From: Rhodococcoides kyotonense
Lineage (GTDB): Bacteria > Actinomycetota > Actinomycetes > Mycobacteriales > Mycobacteriaceae
Assembly: GCF_900188125.1 (NCBI RefSeq)
Contig: NZ_FZOW01000013.1
Coordinates: forward strand, 62,001 to 126,000
Reading direction: 5' to 3'
Length of the DNA stretch: 64,000 bases
The notes under the pieces are model-generated. The model was not told where the DNA came from, did no database searches, and saw only the letters and a program-made list of their open reading frames with translations. Position numbers and translations under genes: made by a program. Positions 35,107 to 44,099 of the stretch are shown one piece after another; within the stretch, counting starts at the first letter, position 1, and every line of letters begins with the position of its first letter.

Positions 35107-36573
35107 GTGGAAATCCAGGACTATCTCAAGATATTGAAGACCCGGTGGATGATCATCGTCGTCACAGTCGCCGTCGCAATCCTCGGTTCCCTTGCCGTTT
35201 CGTTGATCACCACGCCGACCTATCAGGCATGCAGCCGCGTATTCGTCTCCACATCGGGCGGATCGTCGGTCAGTGAGACATATCAGGGCAACCTGTTCTC
35301 GCAGCAGCGCGTCGCGTCGTACTCCGAACTCGTGACCGGTGAGACTCTCGCCGCCCGCGTCATCGACGATCTGGGATTGACGACGACGCCCAGCGCGCTC
35401 GCCGCGACCACTACTGCGAAGTCGACACCGGACACGGTCCTGCTCGACATCTGCAACACCGGAACCGACGCGGCCATCGTCCGGGACGTCGCCAACTCGA
35501 TGGCGACTCAACTGACCACGCTCGTCCGTGAACTCGAAACTCCGGAGGACGGTGGCTCGCCGACCGCAGGCGTCCGACTCGTCGAGCAGGCACAGACCCC
35601 GTCGACCCCGGTCAGCCCGAAGACCAAGCGGAATCTCGCGCTCGGTGCCGCGGTCGGTCTGCTGCTCGGTATCGCACTCGCCGTGCTGCGCGACCGGCTC
35701 GACAACACCATCAAGGACCGCAAGACGCTCGAGAAGTCCGCGAAGTCGTCGCTCGTGGGCAACATTCCGTACGACAAGAACCTGAAGGACACGTCGATCG
35801 TGTCGTTCGGCGCAGGTCACTCCTCGAGTGCCGAGGCGTTCCGCGAACTGCGGACCAATCTGCAGTTCCTCGAAGTCGACAACCCGCCTCGCGTCATCGT
35901 CGTCACCAGCGCCGTGCCGTCGGAAGGCAAGACGACCGTCGCGATCAACCTGTCGCTCGCGCTCGCCGAAGCGGGACACCACGTCGCGCTCGTCGAAGGC
36001 GACCTGCGGAGGCCGCGCGTCTCCAAGTACCTCGGGCTCATCGGCTCGGTCGGGCTGTCGACGGTGTTGGCCGGACAAGCGGGTCTCGACGACGTCCTGC
36101 AACCCAGCAAGTTCGTCGGACTCGAGGTTCTGGCGTCCGGGCCGTTGCCGCCCAACCCGAGCGAGCTGCTCGGCTCCGAGGCGTCGCGTCGCGTCATCGA
36201 CGATCTGCGCGGTCGTTTCGACTACGTCATCGTCGACGGTGCCCCGCTGCTGCCGGTCACCGATTCGGCGCTGCTGACCACGCACAGCGACGGCGCGCTC
36301 GTCATCGCCCGCCACGGCCACACCGCCGAGGCCGAGCTCGAACGGGCCACCGGCAACCTGACCACCATCGGCGCGCACATCCTGGGTGCGGTCTTCACGA
36401 TGACGCCCGGCTCGGGTCGTCGCGGCGGCGACAGCTACGCGTACTACTACGAGACGGACAAGTCCGTGCCCAAGCAGGTGCTGAGCCCGGCGCAGCCGGC
36501 CACGCCGTCCGCACCCACGTACGACGGCGGCCCTGCCCGGAACGGCGTCAGCGAGGCGTCGCGGTACAAGTGA
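35107..36573 (+). CDS. Wzz-type chain-length regulator fused to BY-kinase
   Basis: The 488-residue protein has a GTG start after AGGAG. Two transmembrane helices (about 14-36 and 178-196) bracket an external Wzz-like domain. The cytoplasmic BY-kinase follows: Walker A SAVPSEGKTT (Lys275), Walker A' VALVEGDLRR with Glu297 where the classic motif has Asp (Asp299 conserved), and Walker B YVIVDGAP (Asp377). The C-terminal tail carries a tyrosine cluster, Tyr444 and Tyr446-448, for autophosphorylation. Such proteins set EPS chain length and couple polymerisation to export. The phosphatase at 48600-49103 could reverse the phosphorylation. It closes EPS locus 1 and is followed by a strong hairpin. 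Confidence 0.93.
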   Translation: MEIQDYLKILKTRWMIIVVTVAVAILGSLAVSLITTPTYQACSRVFVSTSGGSSVSETYQGNLFSQQRVASYSELVTGETLAARVIDDLGLTTTPSALAATTTAKSTPDTVLLDICNTGTDAAIVRDVANSMATQLTTLVRELETPEDGGSPTAGVRLVEQAQTPSTPVSPKTKRNLALGAAVGLLLGIALAVLRDRLDNTIKDRKTLEKSAKSSLVGNIPYDKNLKDTSIVSFGAGHSSSAEAFRELRTNLQFLEVDNPPRVIVVTSAVPSEGKTTVAINLSLALAEAGHHVALVEGDLRRPRVSKYLGLIGSVGLSTVLAGQAGLDDVLQPSKFVGLEVLASGPLPPNPSELLGSEASRRVIDDLRGRFDYVIVDGAPLLPVTDSALLTTHSDGALVIARHGHTAEAELERATGNLTTIGAHILGAVFTMTPGSGRRGGDSYAYYYETDKSVPKQVLSPAQPATPSAPTYDGGPARNGVSEASRYK

Positions 36574-36581
36574 CCGTGTGA

Positions 36582-36645
36582 CCGCCGAGATCGAGGTTAT
36601 GACGCCGATTCATCGGATTCGGATGCATAACTTCGATCTCGGCGG
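36582..36645 (+). terminator. Strong hairpin ending EPS locus 1
   Basis: Arms of 20 nt (36582-36601 and 36626-36645) pair with one mismatch; the 24-nt loop itself contains CCGATTCATCGG, a second small palindrome. It begins 9 nt after the BY-kinase stop. No T-tract follows, so it may be a factor-dependent terminator or an inserted palindrome. Confidence 0.6.
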
Positions 36646-36680
36646 AAGCTGGGCGCCGGCTCGTTTGAGTCGATCATGAT

Positions 36681-36696
36681 TCGAACATATGATCGA
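36681..36696. promoter_or_regulatory. Candidate LexA (SOS) box
   Basis: TCGAACATATGATCGA matches the mycobacterial/actinobacterial SOS-box TCGAAC-N4-GTTCGA at all but one of the twelve specified positions. It ends 3 nt before the ATG at 36700, where LexA binding would block a short-leader or leaderless transcript. Confidence 0.5.
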
Positions 36697-36699
36697 ACG

Positions 36700-36996
36700 A
36701 TGAATGGGCCGGGTGGTGATGCGTTCCGGCAACGACGTCCGTTCAAGGTGCTCACCCCGTCGGTCAAGGTGCTGGTCGATCTCGCGGTTCTGTATCCGCA
36801 GCCGCCGCACCACACCGGCAAGTACACCGCCGACGGCTTCGAGGTACGGACCGTCGTGCCGGGGGATCTGACGGAATGGTCGATGACGGTCGACGGCGAC
36901 TGGATCGGGCGCGTCACGTATCAATTGATGTCGAAGGACCGCAGCGAGACCGTGACGCACTGGGTGCCGAGCCGAGTGCTCAAGCCGCTCCGATGA
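36700..36996 (+). CDS. Small protein of unknown function behind a LexA-like box
   Basis: The protein has 98 residues from the ATG at 36700; an upstream ATG at 36676 would place the start before the LexA-like box and is less attractive. The sequence is polar with short beta-type segments (FKVLTPSVKVLVDLAVLYP, GDWIGRVTYQLMS) and a basic end. No family is recognised and there is no signal peptide. The 3' end overlaps the convergent lipoprotein gene by 17 nt. It could be a minor DNA-damage-induced protein; that is inference from the upstream site only. Confidence 0.6.
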   Translation: MNGPGGDAFRQRRPFKVLTPSVKVLVDLAVLYPQPPHHTGKYTADGFEVRTVVPGDLTEWSMTVDGDWIGRVTYQLMSKDRSETVTHWVPSRVLKPLR

Positions 36997-37576
36997 CCGA
37001 TACCGTCAGGCTCGGCGGGTTCTGCTGGGGGACGACGACGATGTCGGATCGGTCCACGGACGTTCCGATGAACGACTGGAACACACCCTCCGACGCCTGT
37101 GCCGTGTGGACGAACATCGCGCCGTCGGCATCCGGGACGGACACGGTGGACTGGTACGCCGGATCGGTGTCGGCGGTGGGATCGGTGATCAGATCGAGTT
37201 GCAGAATCGACCGGCCAGGAACGTCAACTCGCGCATCGCTTCCGTACACAGCGGGCTCGTCGACGTACCGCGCAACGTAATTGACGACGCCGTCGCCGTC
37301 GAACGTGAAGACGGCAGCGCCGCCGTCGAGCCGGACGTCGGAGATCGTGAACGTACTGCTCGGCGGCTGGTCGATGAATCCGGGAATCACCGAGGGCGAA
37401 CCCGTCGGCGCCGGTGCACGCGTGGGCGATCCGACCGTCAACGATCCCGACGCGAAATGGACCGAATGCGCCGACGTCTCGGCTTTCGGTTGTGGGTCGG
37501 CGCTCGGTTGTGGGTCGCCGCTGCTGCAGCCCGCTACGAGCAACGCTGCAACCACGAGCGTCGCCGCTGTTCGCAT
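36980..37576 (-). CDS. Lipoprotein with AMIN-like domain
   Basis: The protein has 198 residues from the ATG at 37576. The signal MRTAATLVVAALLVAGC has a lipobox LVAG-C (Cys17). After a Pro/Ser-rich linker comes a beta-rich domain with VFTFDGDGVVNYVARYVDEP and a later VDVPGRSILQLDL. This resembles the AMIN-like domain of actinobacterial lipoproteins, thought to bind cell-wall polymers. The gene diverges from the MFS transporter gene 43 nt away. Confidence 0.75.
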   Translation of the reverse strand: MRTAATLVVAALLVAGCSSGDPQPSADPQPKAETSAHSVHFASGSLTVGSPTRAPAPTGSPSVIPGFIDQPPSSTFTISDVRLDGGAAVFTFDGDGVVNYVARYVDEPAVYGSDARVDVPGRSILQLDLITDPTADTDPAYQSTVSVPDADGAMFVHTAQASEGVFQSFIGTSVDRSDIVVVPQQNPPSLTVSVIGAA

Positions 37577-37619
37577 AGGCACGACCTTATACCGAGCGGT
37601 TCGGTGAGAGGATACGGCG

Positions 37620-38981
37620 GTGAAGACCGGTGAACAGGTGGTGCAGGAGCTCCCCTGGAAATGGGCAGTGCAAGGGCGAATCTTCGTCATCGGCGGGCTC
37701 GGCTATATGTTCGACGCCTGGGACGTCGCACTCAACGGGTTTCTGACGCCGCTGCTGGGGACCTACTGGGACCTGTCCCAAGCCGAGCGCGGCCTCGTCG
37801 CGACCGGCAATCTGATCGGCATGGCCGTCGGCGCCGTCGTGTGGGGCACCATCGCCGACCGGCTCGGACGCAAACGTGCATTCTCGTTGACGCTGTTGAT
37901 CTTTGCGCTGTTCTCCGTCCTCGGTGCGTTCTCGCCGAACTTCGAGATCTTCGTACTGCTGCGATTCTGTGCAGGATTCGGCCTCGGCGGCTGCATCCCG
38001 GTGGACTATGCGCTGGTCAGCGAGTTCTCGCCGCGTCGAATTCGCGGAAAAGTGTTGTCCGCCATGGACGGATGGTGGCCGATCGGTGCCACGGTGTGCG
38101 GCGTCGTTGCGACGCTGCTCGTTCCGATCGACGGCGACGTCCGCTGGCGCGTCATGCTGCTGTTCATGGTTCTGCCCGCATTGCTGCTGTTCTTCGTGCG
38201 CCGCGGTATCCCCGAATCCCCGATCTACCTGGCGAAGGTCGGCCGCGAGGCCGAAGCGCGCGCGGTCATCGACGAGATGGTGTCGCGGACCGGCGCCGAA
38301 CCACAGCCGTACGCGATCGGCGCCGAACCTGCGCCGAAGCGATCGGGTCTCGCCGGACTGCAGTCGGTGTGGAGTTACAGCCCGCGGATCACGTCTGCGG
38401 CATGGCTTCTGTTCGTCTCGATCATGTTGCTCTACTACGCGGCACTGAGCTGGATGCCGTCGATCCTGCGGCGGCAGGGGTACGACGACTTCGCGGCTTT
38501 CGCGGGCACGACCCTGATGACGGGCGTCGGCATCATCGGCGTGATCGTGTCGGCCTACCTCGTCGAGGTCGTCGGGCGAAAGTGGGTCATCGGAATCTCC
38601 GGGCCGCTGGCCGGCGGCGCGCTCGTGGTCTTCGCCATGATGCTCGACGTCGGATCCAGCGCCCTGGTGTGGCTGGCCGTCTTCGGCTTCGTCGTGCAGA
38701 TCGCGATCCCGGTGCTGTATTGCTATGTGTCCGAGCTTTACCCGACGACGCTCAGAGCCTCGGGCTTCGGCTACGCGTCGTCGGTCAGCCGTGTCGCGAC
38801 GGGCTTCGCTCCGCTGCTGTTCGGCTCGGTCATGTGGCCGATCCTCGGGCTGCCGCTGACGTTCGCCCTCGTCGCCGGGCTCGTGATCGTCGCAGTCCTG
38901 TGGATGGCCTACGCGGCCCCCGAAACCAAGGGCCGCGAGCTCGACACGCTCACCGAGGAACCCGCCGTCAGCCGCAGGTAG
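37620..38981 (+). CDS. MFS transporter, sugar/organic-acid porter type
   Basis: The 453-residue protein has a GTG start and twelve transmembrane helices. MFS signatures are GTIADRLGRKRAF between helices 2 and 3, RFCAGFGLGGCIPVDYALVSEF in helix 4 to 5, and PESPIYLAKVGR after helix 6. SELYPTTLRASGFG in the second half is typical of the SP/aromatic-acid/niacin-like transporters. The substrate is not deducible. The 3' end overlaps the convergent DUF4012 gene by 14 nt. Confidence 0.92.
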   Translation: MKTGEQVVQELPWKWAVQGRIFVIGGLGYMFDAWDVALNGFLTPLLGTYWDLSQAERGLVATGNLIGMAVGAVVWGTIADRLGRKRAFSLTLLIFALFSVLGAFSPNFEIFVLLRFCAGFGLGGCIPVDYALVSEFSPRRIRGKVLSAMDGWWPIGATVCGVVATLLVPIDGDVRWRVMLLFMVLPALLLFFVRRGIPESPIYLAKVGREAEARAVIDEMVSRTGAEPQPYAIGAEPAPKRSGLAGLQSVWSYSPRITSAAWLLFVSIMLLYYAALSWMPSILRRQGYDDFAAFAGTTLMTGVGIIGVIVSAYLVEVVGRKWVIGISGPLAGGALVVFAMMLDVGSSALVWLAVFGFVVQIAIPVLYCYVSELYPTTLRASGFGYASSVSRVATGFAPLLFGSVMWPILGLPLTFALVAGLVIVAVLWMAYAAPETKGRELDTLTEEPAVSRR

Positions 38982-40836
38982 GCACGTCCACCGTCGACGT
39001 CGACGGCTGGACCTGGGGTTGGATCGGCGCCTGTGCCTCGCCGGGTGCCGTCGGTTCGATCAGGTCGTATTCGAGCACGTTCGTCTGGCCGGGCTCGGTG
39101 ACGATCGGGGTGTAGAAGAACGGGTGCCCGCGCTCGCTGGCAGTGATCAGGAAGACCGGATTGCCGTTCAGCGTGACGTTCTCGAGCGTCGCGCCCTGCG
39201 TGGCGTAGAACTGCACGACGGTCCTGTTGGTCCCTGGCGGGCCACCGTAGCGAGTCGATTCGTTCTGACGTCCCGCAACGTACACGGGATAGTCCTGTGC
39301 CGGAGCATTGTTGGTGATCTCGGCGACCACCTTCGTAGGCCTGGTCGCGCCCTCGCACGATCCGCCGGTGTACGTGACGTTGCGCTGAAGGTAGTAGTCC
39401 AGCTTGCCGCCTGCACCGTTCGTGGTGACGACGGATGCATACGGGGCAGGCGTATCGGGGACCTCGTGGCCGATCTTGGTCGGGCCGATGATGTCCTGCA
39501 CTGCAGGGTCGGCACTCCACACCGCGATGTGCCCCTCGCTCGTCGCGCGGCCGAGTGCCTCCAACAGTGCTGCGGGAGAGGAGATGTCACCCTGCATCTT
39601 CGCCACGACGCGCGCCGCGAGCTCCTGCAGATAATTCTTTCTTGCCGCGTTGTCGTCCTGGAAGCGGAAGTAGGCGTCGGACAACGTGATTCGAACGACG
39701 TTGTCGGCGTCGATGACCTCGCCGTCCGGCATCGTCACCGGCCCGACGACGTCCAGAACGTAACTCAACGCGACGGGGTCCGTCGCGAGTGCACCGTCGA
39801 CGACCTGGCCCGTCTCCTGCTGCCACATCGACTGCCAGATTCGTCCCGCATACGGGAAGTGGGGACTGATGTTGCTGTTCTGCCAGTTCTGCGTCGCCTG
39901 GTAGCGCTCCTCGTAGGCGGTGTAGAACTCGGGACCGAGGTCGAGGGGGTTGTCGTACCGTTCCTTCAGCTCGCTGTTCTGCGCGAGATCGGCGACATCC
40001 AGGCGACCGTCCGCGGCTGACACGATGCCGAAACCACCCATCAGACCACCGGTTCCGCGGGACTCCGCGTTCGTCTGGAACGCCATGAAGTAATTGCGTG
40101 GACCGTCGGCGCCCATCATCGGTGGCAGCACCTGCGCGGCGATACTCGTGTTGGTGAGCAGCGTCGACAGATCGTGTAGCTGATCCTGCAGCTGGGTACG
40201 GGCATCGGCGACCTGCGTCAGGTACGACGGCTCGGCGATACTCGCTGCCCGTGCGTTCAATTCTTCTGCTGCCGAAGCGGATTCGGCGAGCACCGGGGCC
40301 GCGTCGCGCAGGGCTTGGAGGTCGATCCGGCCGTCGGGAGTACGCAGGCGCTTCGGATCCAGCGTCGTTCCGACGTCGACCGCAGGCGTCAGGACATCGG
40401 TGGCCAGACCGTCCACGACGTCGGCGATGTCCGAGACGACGCCGAGCGGGCTCCCGAGATACGGGATCGACGACGCCACCTTCCAGATGGGGGAGTCGGT
40501 GGCGCTCGCGGCGTCGCTCGACGCGCGGACGGCAGCATCCGACTGTGTGCGGGCACTGTCGGTGTTGCCCGACAGCAGCGCCGATCGAGCCGAGGTCGCG
40601 TGGTCCCGGGCCGCGGTCAGATCGGTGTACGCCGAGTACCCCGTGAACCCCAGCCATCCGAGCAACGCGAACAGCACCAGAGCGAACAAGCCCGACCCGA
40701 TGAGAACGCGTCGACGCGTCCTGTGTCGGTTTCGTCGAGCCTCGACGTGGCGACGGCGACGACCCCGAGTACGGCGACGGGAATCGTCGGTCCACCCGCC
40801 ATAGGCGTCGTAGGAGTCGTAGCGGCGTTTGCTCAT
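38968..40836 (-). CDS. DUF4012-domain membrane-anchored protein, copy 2
   Basis: The protein has 622 residues from the ATG at 40836. It has a longer, very Arg-rich cytoplasmic N-terminus (about 20-43), one transmembrane helix (about 44-67) and an external DUF4012 domain. It keeps the family blocks IPYLGSPLG, MGADGPRNYFMAFQTNAESR, FPYAGRIWQSMW and DNVVRITLSDAYFRF. It is collinear with copy 1 at 23353-25128, including the ends TVDVPTCG versus TVDVPECR, so the two are paralogues. Unlike copy 1 it is not next to EPS genes. Confidence 0.9.
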   Translation of the reverse strand: MSKRRYDSYDAYGGWTDDSRRRTRGRRRRHVEARRNRHRTRRRVLIGSGLFALVLFALLGWLGFTGYSAYTDLTAARDHATSARSALLSGNTDSARTQSDAAVRASSDAASATDSPIWKVASSIPYLGSPLGVVSDIADVVDGLATDVLTPAVDVGTTLDPKRLRTPDGRIDLQALRDAAPVLAESASAAEELNARAASIAEPSYLTQVADARTQLQDQLHDLSTLLTNTSIAAQVLPPMMGADGPRNYFMAFQTNAESRGTGGLMGGFGIVSAADGRLDVADLAQNSELKERYDNPLDLGPEFYTAYEERYQATQNWQNSNISPHFPYAGRIWQSMWQQETGQVVDGALATDPVALSYVLDVVGPVTMPDGEVIDADNVVRITLSDAYFRFQDDNAARKNYLQELAARVVAKMQGDISSPAALLEALGRATSEGHIAVWSADPAVQDIIGPTKIGHEVPDTPAPYASVVTTNGAGGKLDYYLQRNVTYTGGSCEGATRPTKVVAEITNNAPAQDYPVYVAGRQNESTRYGGPPGTNRTVVQFYATQGATLENVTLNGNPVFLITASERGHPFFYTPIVTEPGQTNVLEYDLIEPTAPGEAQAPIQPQVQPSTSTVDVPTCG

Positions 40837-41004
40837 GGCGGAAATGAGTCCCTTCGTCCGCGTAAGAGTACAAAGCCGGTGAGGGGGCGGCGAATCGGGA
40901 AGGCGGCTGCGCCACCCGTGCGCGCACAGTTGGTCTCGGCACAAACTATGCACGCACGGGTGGCTTGCCGCATATGCTTCTCACGACACCCACGAGGAGG
41001 GCCC

Positions 41005-41349
41005 ATGCAGCTCGACAATATCGTTGCGGTTCTACCGGTCAAAGACTTTGCGACGGCTCGTGATTGGTACGCCGCGTTGCTCGGACGTCCGGCCGACGTC
41101 GAACCGATGGACGATGTGGCGGAATGGCAGATCGCCGACAAGGCGTGGATTCAGGTAGGAGTCGACCCCGACGTCGCAGGTAAGTCGTCGGTGATTCTCG
41201 GTGTCAGCGACCTCGACGCACACGTCGAGTACCTCCGCAGTTCCGAGATCGCCGACGGCGTGCTGGAGGAGTACCCGGTCGTCAAGACGTTCACCGTGCT
41301 CGACCCCGAAGGCAACAAGGTGGTCTTCGTGGAGGAAGTGACGTCCTGA
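41005..41349 (+). CDS. VOC-superfamily (glyoxalase/bleomycin-resistance-like) protein
   Basis: The protein has 114 residues from the ATG at 41005, with GAGGAGG just upstream. The single VOC domain has VLPVKDFATARDWYAALLGRP (paired beta-alpha motif) and the closing FTVLDPEGNKVVFVEE. VOC proteins dimerise and often bind a metal, acting in aldehyde detoxification, extradiol cleavage or drug binding. Its position 68 nt upstream of the flavin operon is suggestive but not proof of a shared role. Confidence 0.88.
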   Translation: MQLDNIVAVLPVKDFATARDWYAALLGRPADVEPMDDVAEWQIADKAWIQVGVDPDVAGKSSVILGVSDLDAHVEYLRSSEIADGVLEEYPVVKTFTVLDPEGNKVVFVEEVTS

Positions 41350-41417
41350 ACAAATTCTCAGATTCACGATGATTTGAACTACTGACAACATGCGCTAAAC
41401 ATCTGACGATTGAACGC

Positions 41418-42650
41418 ATGACTACAGCAGTGCAGCAGACAGTGGGGCGCCTCGTCCCGGGGTCCGTCGAGTACCGCGAACTCCTCGCGGCCATCGCCGA
41501 GGGCGCGAGCCGACGCGATCTCGAGGACCAGAATCCATTCGAGCAGATCGAGGCGCTCCGTCGCGCAGGCGTCGGTGCACTCCGGTTGCCGAAGTCGATC
41601 GGCGGCGGTGGGCTCACTGTCCGCGAGCTGTTCGGCGTCATCGTCGACATCGCCGAGGCCGACCCGATCGTCGCCCACATCCTCCGCACGCACTTCTGGT
41701 TCGTCGAGGAACGACTGCGGCAGGCGACCGCCGTCGACTACCCGGGTTTCGAGAACGACCGCTGGATCCAGCTGATCCTGCAGGGCAAGATTTTCGGCAA
41801 CGCCAGCAGCGAGCGCGGCAGCCAGGCCGTCGGGAACTTCAAGTACGGCACACACCTCACGACGAACGGCGACGCCTTCCTGCTCGACGGTGAGAAGTTC
41901 TACAGCACCGGCACGTTGTTCTCCGACTACGTCAGCATCTGGGCCGACGTCGACGGTGTCGCGGTGGCTTCGGTCATCGTCCCCACCGACCGTGAGGGCG
42001 TCGAGATCGTCGACGATTGGGACGGTATCGGACAGCGCCGAACCGGCACGGGTACAACACGATTCACGTCCGTCGCCGTCACCGAGGACGACATCGTCTC
42101 CCGCATCCCACTCGATGCTGCACCGGACCCGTCATACCAGTTCGCATTCCTGCAGCTGTACTTGCACGGACTGGTCAGCGGCATCCTGCGTAGCGTCGTC
42201 ACCGACGCGGTCGACCTCATCGGCAGCCGCACCCGCGGATTCGCGCACGGTCCTTCGGAAGAGTTGACGCGAGACCCGTTGCTGCAGAACGCCGTCGGGC
42301 AGCTGTCGAGTACTGCTTTCGCTGCCGAGTCGACGACGCTCGCCGCCGCCGATGCTATCGACGCGGCATACGCGTCGGTCAGCAATGCGGTTCCCGACGC
42401 CGAACTGGCTGCTCTCGCGTCGTTCCGGGCATCTCAGGCGAAGGTGCACATCGACGAGATCGCCACTCGCGCAGCGACAGTGCTGTTCGAGGTCGGCGGC
42501 GCATCGGCGGCGTCACGCGCGAAGAACCTCGACAGGCACTGGCGCAACATCCGGACGATCACACTGCACAACCCGGCCTCGTACAAGGCCGCCGCCATCG
42601 GCAACAACATCCTCAACTCCGAACCGCTGCCGTTCAACGGCTACTTCTGA
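41418..42650 (+). CDS. Acyl-CoA dehydrogenase-fold flavin monooxygenase (DszC/SfnB type)
   Basis: The 410-residue protein has an acyl-CoA dehydrogenase fold. The N-terminal helical domain includes LRRAGVGALRLPKSIGGGGL. The beta domain includes IFGNASSERGSQ and LLDGEKFYSTGTLFSDYVSIWA, where true dehydrogenases have related flavin contacts. The C-terminal helices have ATVLFEVGGASAAS and LDRHWRNIRTITLHNPASYK. The latter are typical of the DszC/SfnB/isobutylamine-N-hydroxylase group, which use reduced FMN and O2 rather than acyl-CoA. With the next gene, 17 nt downstream, it probably releases sulfur from sulfones or sulfonates. TTGAAC (41374-41379) and TAAACA (41396-41401) upstream are a weak promoter candidate. 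Confidence 0.88.
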   Translation: MTTAVQQTVGRLVPGSVEYRELLAAIAEGASRRDLEDQNPFEQIEALRRAGVGALRLPKSIGGGGLTVRELFGVIVDIAEADPIVAHILRTHFWFVEERLRQATAVDYPGFENDRWIQLILQGKIFGNASSERGSQAVGNFKYGTHLTTNGDAFLLDGEKFYSTGTLFSDYVSIWADVDGVAVASVIVPTDREGVEIVDDWDGIGQRRTGTGTTRFTSVAVTEDDIVSRIPLDAAPDPSYQFAFLQLYLHGLVSGILRSVVTDAVDLIGSRTRGFAHGPSEELTRDPLLQNAVGQLSSTAFAAESTTLAAADAIDAAYASVSNAVPDAELAALASFRASQAKVHIDEIATRAATVLFEVGGASAASRAKNLDRHWRNIRTITLHNPASYKAAAIGNNILNSEPLPFNGYF

Positions 42651-42667
42651 TCCCGAAGGACACATCC

Positions 42668-44017
42668 ATGTCTCGTGAACTGCACCTCGCAGGCTTTCTC
42701 ATCGCCTCGCACGTCACCCACTCCCATGCCGCGTGGCGGCATCCGGCGTCGGAAACCGACTATCTCGGACCCGACTACTACTCCCGCGTCGCGAAGACTC
42801 TCGAACGCGGCAAGTTCGATTTCCTGTTCTTCGCCGACCTGTTGGCCACGCCTGTCCGCTACGGCAACGACATTCGCGTTCCGCTGAGCAGCGGCACTCA
42901 GGCGTCGGCGACGATCGATCCCTCGTTGGTCGCGTCGCTGTTGGCAGGTGTCACCGAGAAGATCGGCCTCGCGATCACGAAGTCGACGACGTACTTCCAT
43001 CCGTACGAGGTCGCTCGGATCTTCGGCACCCTCGATCACCTCAGTCGTGGCCGCGCGGGCTGGAACGTCGTCACGTCGCTGAATCAGGCCGAGGCGCAGA
43101 ACTTCGGCATCGACGACCACCTCGGACACGACGAACGCTACGCTCGCGCACAGGAATTCCTCGAGGTCGCATTCAAGCTCTGGGGAAGCTGGGAACGCGA
43201 CGCGCTCGTGCAGAACAAGGAATCCGGTGTGTTCGCCGACCCGGACAAGGTGCACACCGTCGACCACGACGGAGAATTCTTCAAGACCCGGGGGCCACTG
43301 ACGGTTCCGCATTCGCCGCAGAGCCGACCCGTCATCTTCCAAGCCGGATCCTCCTCGGTAGGAAAGGATTTCGCCGCGCGATGGGCCGACGCGATCTTCG
43401 AGATCGACCCGACGAAGGAAGGCCGCAAGGCCTACTACGACGACGTCAAGTCCCGCGCGTCCAACTTCGGCCGCAATCCCGACGACATCAAGATCTTCCC
43501 GTCGTTCGTGCCGTTCGTCGGTGAAACCGAATCCATCGCGCGGGAGAAGCAGGCGTTCCACAACGAGCTCGCCGATCCGATCTCGGGACTGATCACGCTG
43601 TCGGTGCACACCGACCACGACTTCTCGCAATACGACCTCGACGCGCAGATCGAGGACGTCACCGTGCCCGGGTCTCAGGGCCTGTTCGACGTCGCGCGCC
43701 GTCTGAGCGACAAGGACTCGCTGACGCTGCGCGACATCGGCAAGCTCTACGCGCAGGGCGTCCTGCTGCCGCAGTTCGTCGGCACCGCGTCGCAGATCGC
43801 CGACCAGATCGAGGAAGGGTTCAACGGCGGTGAGGCCGACGGCTACATCCTCTCGGCCGCACAGGCACCCGGCACGTTCGACGATTTCGTCGACCTCGTC
43901 GTTCCCGAGCTGCAGCGCCGCGGCCTGTTCCGCACCGAGTACACCGGTACGACGCTGCGCGATCACCTCGGACTGCCCGATGCGAGCCTGACACCGGCAC
44001 CCGTGTTCACGCAGTAG
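42668..44017 (+). CDS. LLM-class FMN-dependent monooxygenase (DszA/NtaA/DmoA type)
   Basis: The 449-residue luciferase-like monooxygenase includes LAGFLIASHVTHSHAAWRHP, FLFFADLLATPVRYG, STTYFHPYEVARIFGTLDHLSRGR split by the family 'DHLS.GR.GWN' motif, and PVIFQAGSSSVGKDFAARWADA. The C-terminal half has GGEADGYILSAAQAP and PELQRRGLFRTEY. Paired with the preceding DszC/SfnB-like gene it forms a two-gene unit like those induced by sulfur limitation. It is a paralogue of the enzyme at 6764-8083. A partner FMN reductase is not encoded nearby. Confidence 0.92.
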   Translation: MSRELHLAGFLIASHVTHSHAAWRHPASETDYLGPDYYSRVAKTLERGKFDFLFFADLLATPVRYGNDIRVPLSSGTQASATIDPSLVASLLAGVTEKIGLAITKSTTYFHPYEVARIFGTLDHLSRGRAGWNVVTSLNQAEAQNFGIDDHLGHDERYARAQEFLEVAFKLWGSWERDALVQNKESGVFADPDKVHTVDHDGEFFKTRGPLTVPHSPQSRPVIFQAGSSSVGKDFAARWADAIFEIDPTKEGRKAYYDDVKSRASNFGRNPDDIKIFPSFVPFVGETESIAREKQAFHNELADPISGLITLSVHTDHDFSQYDLDAQIEDVTVPGSQGLFDVARRLSDKDSLTLRDIGKLYAQGVLLPQFVGTASQIADQIEEGFNGGEADGYILSAAQAPGTFDDFVDLVVPELQRRGLFRTEYTGTTLRDHLGLPDASLTPAPVFTQ

Positions 44018-44099
44018 GGCACTGGTTTCGGTCACCGCGGATGGGGTATTCGCCCGGTTCGCGGTGGCCGACGGGCGGTCACGAGAGGGGATCTCAGTC

